Positions 4,878-9,222 of a stretch of 9,222 nucleotides of DNA are shown in pieces; the stretch's first letter is position 1; each line of letters starts with the position of its first letter. The DNA lies in the NCBI GenBank assembly GCA_045126355.1, contig JBGVOE010000018.1, forward strand, positions 1 to 9,222. Direction: 5' to 3'. Made by a program: the position numbers and the translations under genes. The notes under the pieces were generated by a model. It saw nothing but the letters and a program-made list of their open reading frames with translations, was not told where the DNA came from and made no database searches. This DNA is from CAZSIA01 sp045126355 (GTDB taxonomy: Bacteria; Bacillota_I; Bacilli_A; Acholeplasmatales; Anaeroplasmataceae).

Positions 4878-5961
4878 TTCTATACATCTTCTCCAAATTA
4901 TGAGCTTCTCTAATTTCCTTTTCAGTGCATTCACTTAAAGAATTTACATGACCAGCTGTTAATATGAAACAACAATCTGGTCTAGTAATTGAATTTTTCA
5001 TTAAATAAGTATTATGTGATGTAACTATTGCTTGCATGTTTGGACTATCATTTATTGCTCTTAATATTATTTCAGCTGTTTCATAATGATAGAATGCATC
5101 AAATTCATCAATAAAGGCAAATGACACATCTTTGAAAAATAATGACCAGCAGAAATATAACCATAATGCTTGAGTTCCAGTTGAGATTATCGAAGAAAAC
5201 ACTGCTTCTCCACTTTTGAATTTTGCAAATAATATATTTTGATTATTAAATACCCTTGCTACTAATTTATATTTCAAACCATTTTTAGCTAAGAATTCTT
5301 CAAATTCCTTGATTGTATTACTCTTTATAATAATTTCATCCATACTTCCAGGACCACTTAATAATCCGATGTAATTATTACCACTATTTAAACATCTAAA
5401 CCACAACATTGCTTCAGCAAATTTTACAATTTTTGATACTGGAGATGTTTCTTCTAATAATGTATTTTTATAAATGTATTTCAATATAGATAATTGATTA
5501 TCTTTTATATCTACTCTTAAATTAGAAGCTTCTTCAATGTTTATTACATTATTAGCTTTATTAAAATAATCAAAATTAATTATTACTTTTTCTCCTTCAA
5601 CTAATCTTTCAAATATTAATTGACTTACATCTGTTTTCGCATAAGTGTATGTATAAATGTGATTATCAAATTGAAATTCATATTTGAATGAAACAATTTT
5701 ATTATTGTTATCTAAATTTGAGTAATTTATATACCATTGTGGATCTGGTTTTTGCTTATCGGTTAAATGAACTGTTAAATCATATAAAGCAAATCCCAAG
5801 TTTGATTTTCCAGAACCATTTTTTCCATAAATGATTCCTTTTTTTACAATGCCTTTATCTACCAAATTTGTATTAAAAGAATAGTCTCTAGCATTTGATA
5901 AATCTAACACTATTTCCTCTTTAAATCCTTTAAAATTTTCTACACTAAATTTTCTAATCAT
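4858..5961 (-). CDS. AAA15/RloA-like SMC-type ATPase (abortive-infection style)
   Basis: A 367-residue ABC/SMC-type ATPase. Motifs in order: MIRKFSVENFKGFKEEIVLD (1-20), the usual AAA15 start; Walker A GKNGSGKS (46-53); STGTQALWL (260-268) in the place of the ABC signature; Walker B FAFIDEFDAFYH (281-292) with D285/E286; H-loop TSHN (314-317); and the C-terminal NLEKMYRNGAF (355-365), typical of ATPases paired with TOPRIM or RloB-like partners. The insert between Walker A and signature is short, so there is no long Rad50-like coiled coil. Two upstream in-frame starts exist (TTG 6015, ATG 5988 with a good AGGAG). The promoter TTGATA-17-TATAAT has its -10 over the 5988 ATG and would start transcripts near 5980. 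That leaves only the ATG at 5961, with AGGTGG about 10 bases upstream. If another promoter is used, a 9-residue longer form is possible. Role by family: sensing phage and controlling the TOPRIM effector. Confidence 0.85.
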   Translation of the reverse strand: MIRKFSVENFKGFKEEIVLDLSNARDYSFNTNLVDKGIVKKGIIYGKNGSGKSNLGFALYDLTVHLTDKQKPDPQWYINYSNLDNNNKIVSFKYEFQFDNHIYTYTYAKTDVSQLIFERLVEGEKVIINFDYFNKANNVINIEEASNLRVDIKDNQLSILKYIYKNTLLEETSPVSKIVKFAEAMLWFRCLNSGNNYIGLLSGPGSMDEIIIKSNTIKEFEEFLAKNGLKYKLVARVFNNQNILFAKFKSGEAVFSSIISTGTQALWLYFCWSLFFKDVSFAFIDEFDAFYHYETAEIILRAINDSPNMQAIVTSHNTYLMKNSITRPDCCFILTAGHVNSLSECTEKEIREAHNLEKMYRNGAFTE

Positions 5962-5986
5962 AATATGTTCACCACCTAGTATAAAC

Positions 5987-6015
5987 ATTATATCATCTCC
6001 TGTTTTTTTTATCAA
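5987..6015 (-). promoter_or_regulatory. Near-consensus promoter of the ATPase/TOPRIM operon
   Basis: The minus strand has TTGATA (6015-6010), exactly 17 bases, then TATAAT (5992-5987): eleven of twelve consensus positions. The start would be near A5980, giving a 5' leader of about 19 bases with AGGTGG before the ATG at 5961. This decides the start codon of the ATPase gene. Confidence 0.65.
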
Positions 6016-6019
6016 TATG

Positions 6020-6042
6020 TTGCCGTAATTTTTTTACGGCAA
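6020..6042. promoter_or_regulatory. Perfect inverted repeat upstream of the defence-operon promoter
   Basis: TTGCCGTAA, a five-base T/A spacer, and TTACGGCAA form a perfect 9-bp inverted repeat ending 4 bases upstream of the -35. A GC-containing palindrome is striking in this background. No T-run follows on the minus strand (ATATTGATAAAAAAAAC comes next). On the plus strand the arm is followed by AAACGG, again no T-run, so it is not a standard terminator. A regulator-binding site at about -40 to -62 is the better reading. A second half-like CCGTTTTGCCGT lies at its upstream edge. Confidence 0.5.
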
Positions 6043-6143
6043 AACGGTTTGTGTATTTAGTATATTCAAAAAATAATATAAATATTCCTGTTTTTATGTA
6101 CTAATTTCATTTTTACAAATTATTATGAGTATAGAAATTATAT

Positions 6144-6170
6144 AAAAAAACCACTTAAGAATTTCTTAAG
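6144..6170 (-). terminator. Terminator of the lipoprotein operon
   Basis: On the minus strand CTTAAGA, a 3-base loop and TCTTAAG form a perfect 7-bp stem, followed by TGG and seven T. It lies about 70 bases after the stop of the 190-aa lipoprotein and separates that operon from the ATPase promoter. Confidence 0.65.
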
Positions 6171-6241
6171 CAGCTTGTATCATTATTTAATTATTTTGCA
6201 TAATCATTTACCATATAAATCATAACTTCTAATTTACAAGA

Positions 6242-6814
6242 TTAATCAGATAATTGATATCCACAAATATCACAGAACGTATCTTGATCCAAATTTTCAT
6301 GAGGACTTTTGGCGCAAGTCCCATTGCATTGTTCACCAACCTTATGCTCACAATGACCCTCTTCAGTGGCAACATATTCAAATTCAAAAGCACCGCCAAT
6401 TATCGTAGTATATCCACACGCAGTACACTTATGATTTTCATCAAAAAAGTGAACTCCACTTTTGCAAATAACATCAACGAAGTAATCATTAAATTTTATT
6501 CTATCTTCCTCGCTTATCGTCAAAGATTTATTAAAATCATAATCTATAAACGTTCCACATTCACTGTGATAATAAATTTCCCTATCATTTTTCATAATAA
6601 TGGTATAATCACATCCACAGTTTGCAACCTCATTAATCCATTTACTATTGTTAAGTAGATTAATTAAAAATATTTTAGGTTCTCCATCGGTATACGGTGT
6701 ATAACTAGAATTTTGATATTTTATCGATATAGGATTATAATTATTAACACTACAAGAAGACAATACAAATATTGATAAAACAATACTTACTAAACATAAA
6801 ACTATTTTTTTCAC
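6242..6814 (-). CDS. Cys-rich lipoprotein with two C-terminal CxxCG motifs
   Basis: A 190-residue probable membrane-anchored lipoprotein of unknown function. It has a signal peptide (MKKIVLCLVSIVLSIFVLSS) with lipobox LSSC, so C21 would be lipidated and retained on the outer face of the membrane. The middle part (about 46-118) has NCGCDYTIIMKND (65-77) and HSECGTFIDYD (83-93), a Cys-x-Cys plus distant Cys arrangement, then SEEDRIKFNDYF. The tail holds ENHKCTACGY (126-135), C155/C163/C167, and HENLDQDTFCDICGY (172-186), the short H...D.(x)C.xCG motif often seen at the ends of surface proteins in gut Bacillota and presumed to bind zinc. The start is a GTG with GGAGG 9 bases upstream. It follows the 136-aa lipoprotein gene after 32 bases and is the last gene before the terminator. 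Confidence 0.8.
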   Translation of the reverse strand: MKKIVLCLVSIVLSIFVLSSCSVNNYNPISIKYQNSSYTPYTDGEPKIFLINLLNNSKWINEVANCGCDYTIIMKNDREIYYHSECGTFIDYDFNKSLTISEEDRIKFNDYFVDVICKSGVHFFDENHKCTACGYTTIIGGAFEFEYVATEEGHCEHKVGEQCNGTCAKSPHENLDQDTFCDICGYQLSD

Positions 6815-6846
6815 AACGCTTTACCTCCATCAAATTAAATTCCACT

Positions 6847-7257
6847 TTATAACAAAGATTCAAAAGGTTTATACAATTCCTTTTGATCGTATTCTATTGC
6901 TATATTGTTATATGATTTTGTTTTCAGCCATGATGAATCACCAAATAATTCACTAAAGAAATATAATAAGATATTCCATTCTCTTTCATCAGCATAATTA
7001 ACTGCTTCTTCATTAGTATCAAAAATATAAAAGAATATATACTCATCTGAATCTGGTGCAGTACATTTCACATAACAATTCCAATCATAATCTTGGTCTG
7101 TTGTTTCCTTATAAAAAATCTCATATCCAGCCTCTTCATAAACTTTAATTATATCTTCATACGTAATTACTTTTTCAGATATCGTATTGTCGCCATCACA
7201 TGATGCTAATGTTGTTAATATAAAGATAGATAAAAATAATAATAAATATTTTTGCAT
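6847..7257 (-). CDS. Small lipoprotein of unknown function
   Basis: A 136-residue probable lipoprotein. The signal peptide MQKYLLLFLSIFILTTLAS ends in lipobox LASC with C20 as the lipidated Cys. The mature domain (about 30-136) begins with a helix, YEDIIKVYEEAGYEIFYKE, followed by strands such as NCYVKCTAPDSDEYIFFYIF, a helix EEAVNYADEREW and a closing IAIEYDQKELY. The helix-strand-strand-helix order suggests a small alpha/beta domain, but I do not recognise the family. GGAGG lies 11 bases before the ATG. It sits between two other lipoprotein genes (34 and 32 bases apart), so all three are probably co-expressed and exported to the same surface. Confidence 0.8.
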   Translation of the reverse strand: MQKYLLLFLSIFILTTLASCDGDNTISEKVITYEDIIKVYEEAGYEIFYKETTDQDYDWNCYVKCTAPDSDEYIFFYIFDTNEEAVNYADEREWNILLYFFSELFGDSSWLKTKSYNNIAIEYDQKELYKPFESLL

Positions 7258-7291
7258 ATGGGCTTAATCCTCCATTAAGGTATTAAATTTA

Positions 7292-9073
7292 TTATATAAA
7301 TATATCTCTAAAAGTCTTTTCACCTGTTACTAAGAAATAAGTATGTGTATTTACATCTTTAATATAGAAAATATTATCTGCAAGGATAAATAATCTACCT
7401 ATTTCAGTTTCTAAATATCCTAAATTTTCATTTTCAGGTAACGTATCATATGGATAATCAATAAATTCAAATTCTGATAATCCAGTAAAGTTTCCTATTT
7501 TAACATCATCCATTCTATAAGCATCAAAATCATCTAAATATGTTATATAAGAATGTGCTCGTGATTTTGGATATTCAAATGAAATATATTCACCTAAAAA
7601 TTTATAATGTCTTTGATTAATCGAGATATAATCATTTGTAATTTCTATGTCAAAACTTGCATTACTAGTAAATATTGTGTATAAAGTATATCCTCCACCA
7701 CAAACTTGCCAATTATTAGATAGGTCTTCATATACAGTCATTTCAAGTAAGCTTAGCACCATATATTTATCTTCCATATCAGTACTATACGCAATGTTAG
7801 TTAAGCTACCTGGTGCAACTCCAATATATCCATGTTCATATCTAACTTCTACGATGTCATCAAGTGTTAAATTAGGAATATTTAAAATTGTTTTAACATC
7901 ACTATATTCAATGCCAACAGTTTTAAATTCTATAACAATATCTTCAAATGGTAATACTAAAATATAACGCCATCTATATTCTCCATCTATTTTTATTGTA
8001 TCCTGTATTTGATGGAATTCTCCATTAACATACATTGCTAGGTCAACATCCATTAATGGATGAGAATATATTTCTAATGTTGTACCTGCAGTATATACTC
8101 CTGAAATATTTTCAATTAAAGAATCTATTTCACCTGTTATAGTAACATCACAAGCATAACCTATATCATTGTTAATATCTTCTGTTTTTCTTTCTTTACA
8201 TACTAAACAAGTATATAGCATTACTTCTCCACCACCAGGAACTCGAGTTAAATCTCCTTCATCCCATGAGTGACCTAGCTTACAATCAGGGTCATTTGTT
8301 TGTGGAATAGGTTCAAGATAAAACAAAGTTAAAATACGATCATTTTGAAAACTTCCAGGGAAATAATTATCATAATAATAACATTCTCCCTCTTCAATAC
8401 CATCTAAAATAATAACCTCATTATCAACATTAATTTTAACTGTATTAACACCAATATTTTCTGCTAAAAGATCAAATTCCTCAGAATCACTAACAAGCTT
8501 AATGCAATCTTCATTTATAATCACATTAGCTTTTTTTATATTATGAGGTCTATATTCTTCTTCCCAACCACGAACCTCTTCTCCAAAATATTTTACCTGT
8601 TCATTATATAATTCTTGATCAACATATTCGCCATCAACATCATTTTCGTGGCTCACAAATTCGTAATTTACTCCTTTGTAATCAAAGGTTAACGAATCAC
8701 TAAGATATCCACCTGCACCAAGTGCTTCGATTTTATCACCATTTTCAAGTGTTAGCAAAATTGTTGTATTTTTTATACCATTGTTTTTACATTTATAAGT
8801 CCCTTTTAATTCATTTTGATCTAATGGTTTAAATATAAGACTCGAGTCTTCTTCAAAATCTATATAAGTCATTTCTGAATGTATACCATTAATATCCCAA
8901 TAATAACGACCGTTTCCAATTTTTGTTCTTATTGTATTTCCATTAACATATGTTATATCCTTATAAACATGATTAATTGTCCAAGAAAATTTATGAGGAA
9001 CAATTGTACACGATGTAAGAATAGTAGTTAAGAAAAGTAATAAAAATATTAAAATAAATCTTAATTTCTTCAT
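7292..9073 (-). CDS. Large beta-rich lipoprotein with internal zinc-ribbon-like motif
   Basis: A 593-residue probable surface lipoprotein, function unknown. The signal peptide (1-21, MKKLRFILIFLLLFLTTILT) ends in lipobox LTSC with C22. Residues about 35-140 are beta-rich and lipocalin-like in feel (LKGTYKCKNNG, ILLTLENGDKIEALG, LTFDYKGVNYEF). Residues 264-292 hold C264-x3-H268SWDEG and C289LVC292, a Cys/His pair arrangement typical of the short 'C.xGH.W..G...tytC..C' motifs of gut Bacillota surface proteins. Residues about 307-385 look like a beta-sandwich (VTITGEIDSLIEN, YTAGTTLEIYSHPL). The rest (390-593) is again beta-rich. No catalytic motif is evident. AGGAGG stands 10 bases before the ATG and overlaps the stop of the preceding partial gene. 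Likely roles are binding or scaffolding at the cell surface. Confidence 0.8.
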   Translation of the reverse strand: MKKLRFILIFLLLFLTTILTSCTIVPHKFSWTINHVYKDITYVNGNTIRTKIGNGRYYWDINGIHSEMTYIDFEEDSSLIFKPLDQNELKGTYKCKNNGIKNTTILLTLENGDKIEALGAGGYLSDSLTFDYKGVNYEFVSHENDVDGEYVDQELYNEQVKYFGEEVRGWEEEYRPHNIKKANVIINEDCIKLVSDSEEFDLLAENIGVNTVKINVDNEVIILDGIEEGECYYYDNYFPGSFQNDRILTLFYLEPIPQTNDPDCKLGHSWDEGDLTRVPGGGEVMLYTCLVCKERKTEDINNDIGYACDVTITGEIDSLIENISGVYTAGTTLEIYSHPLMDVDLAMYVNGEFHQIQDTIKIDGEYRWRYILVLPFEDIVIEFKTVGIEYSDVKTILNIPNLTLDDIVEVRYEHGYIGVAPGSLTNIAYSTDMEDKYMVLSLLEMTVYEDLSNNWQVCGGGYTLYTIFTSNASFDIEITNDYISINQRHYKFLGEYISFEYPKSRAHSYITYLDDFDAYRMDDVKIGNFTGLSEFEFIDYPYDTLPENENLGYLETEIGRLFILADNIFYIKDVNTHTYFLVTGEKTFRDIFI

Positions 9074-9087
9074 AAGGGGGTTACCTC

Positions 9088-9222
9088 CTATTCATTAATT
9101 GGAACAAAATCAATTGCCTTTATATGATAAATTACATTTTCACCTTTAATTATATTTACTTCAAAGGTATCATTTGATTTCCAACATATTGTTGCTTCAC
9201 ATATTCCAAGATATCCTTCTGA
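9088..9222 (-). CDS. Partial gene, C-terminal 44 residues, unknown product
   Basis: A minus-strand frame is open from the window edge to a TAG at 9090-9088. It encodes 44 residues rich in beta-strand patterns (GYLGICEATICWKSND, FEVNIIKGENVIYHI, AIDFVPINE). The stop overlaps the SD of the next gene (TAGGAGG), and the gap to that gene's ATG is only 14 bases, so it is the upstream member of the lipoprotein operon. The 5' part lies outside the window and I cannot name the family. Confidence 0.6.
   Translation of the reverse strand, partial: SEGYLGICEATICWKSNDTFEVNIIKGENVIYHIKAIDFVPINE

Noticed and set aside
4875..4934. Longer TOPRIM protein starting at GTG 4934
   Set aside because: It would add 19 basic residues ahead of the TOPRIM strand and overlap the ATPase gene by 77 bases; the ATG at 4877 gives the usual short lead into the VEG motif.
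4068..5961. PARIS (AriA/AriB), Gabija or OLD nuclease
   Set aside because: The TOPRIM is a separate gene (unlike OLD/GajA), no UvrD-like helicase follows (unlike Gabija), and the N-terminal VEGKKTEP block looks more like RloB/AbiLii than the AriB DUF4435 pattern. PARIS remains a second choice until searched.
5962..6015. ATPase starts at TTG 6015 or ATG 5988
   Set aside because: The 5988 ATG has a good AGGAG but coincides with the -10 of an eleven-of-twelve consensus promoter; the TTG is upstream of that. The 5961 ATG fits the family N-terminus MIRKFSVENF. Not fully excluded if another promoter is used.
1..9222. CRISPR array, IS element, tRNA or rRNA
   Set aside because: No regularly spaced direct repeats, transposase motifs, terminal inverted repeats, cloverleaf or rRNA-like segments were seen on either strand.

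Overview
The window is a very AT-rich (about 25-30 % GC by eye) stretch of bacterial chromosome. Every gene I can support lies on the minus strand. The base composition, strong AGGAGG-type Shine-Dalgarno (SD) sites, several lipoproteins and XRE regulators point to a low-GC Gram-positive or an allied lineage (Bacillota, Erysipelotrichia-like or RF39/Acholeplasma-like). TGA is used as a stop codon (end of the kinase and of the second XRE gene) and Trp is TGG, so this is the standard bacterial code, not the Mycoplasma code. No rRNA, tRNA, CRISPR array, transposase or integrase gene is visible.

Read in the direction of transcription (right to left), the first block (9222-6242) is an apparent operon. 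It holds the tail of an unknown gene cut by the window edge and three lipoproteins of 593, 136 and 190 aa, and ends in a hairpin terminator at about 6144-6170. Two of the lipoproteins carry short Cys/His zinc-ribbon-like motifs.

The second block (6042-4046) is a compact two-gene unit: an AAA15/RloA-type SMC-like ATPase and an overlapping TOPRIM-like protein (AbiL/RloAB style). It has its own near-consensus promoter (TTGATA-17-TATAAT), a perfect 9-bp inverted repeat just upstream of the -35, and its own terminator. By family this looks like an anti-phage abortive-infection module.

The third block (3967-1611) holds two tandem XRE-regulator modules. Module A is an XRE protein with a C-terminal 'SADGD' domain, followed one base later by an 85-aa protein that looks like a free copy of that domain. 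Module B is an XRE protein with two degenerate copies of a ~30-residue repeat, followed with a 4-nt overlap by a 299-aa acidic coiled-coil protein carrying four clear copies of what looks like the same repeat (xxPFLDKKDxxKL). Related 13-bp operator-like inverted repeats (C-N-ACT-R-A-N-R-GTTG) lie in both promoters, so the two modules are probably auto- and cross-regulated. This is the least described system in the window. A hairpin terminator closes it.

The fourth block (1600-463) is a pyridoxal/pyridoxamine-kinase-like gene translationally coupled to a small TIGR04076-type Cys-rich protein. The last 460 bases hold what looks like a decayed start of an ABC-transporter membrane gene: two short ORFs joined at an A10 tract, preceded by a plausible promoter and followed by two strong hairpins.
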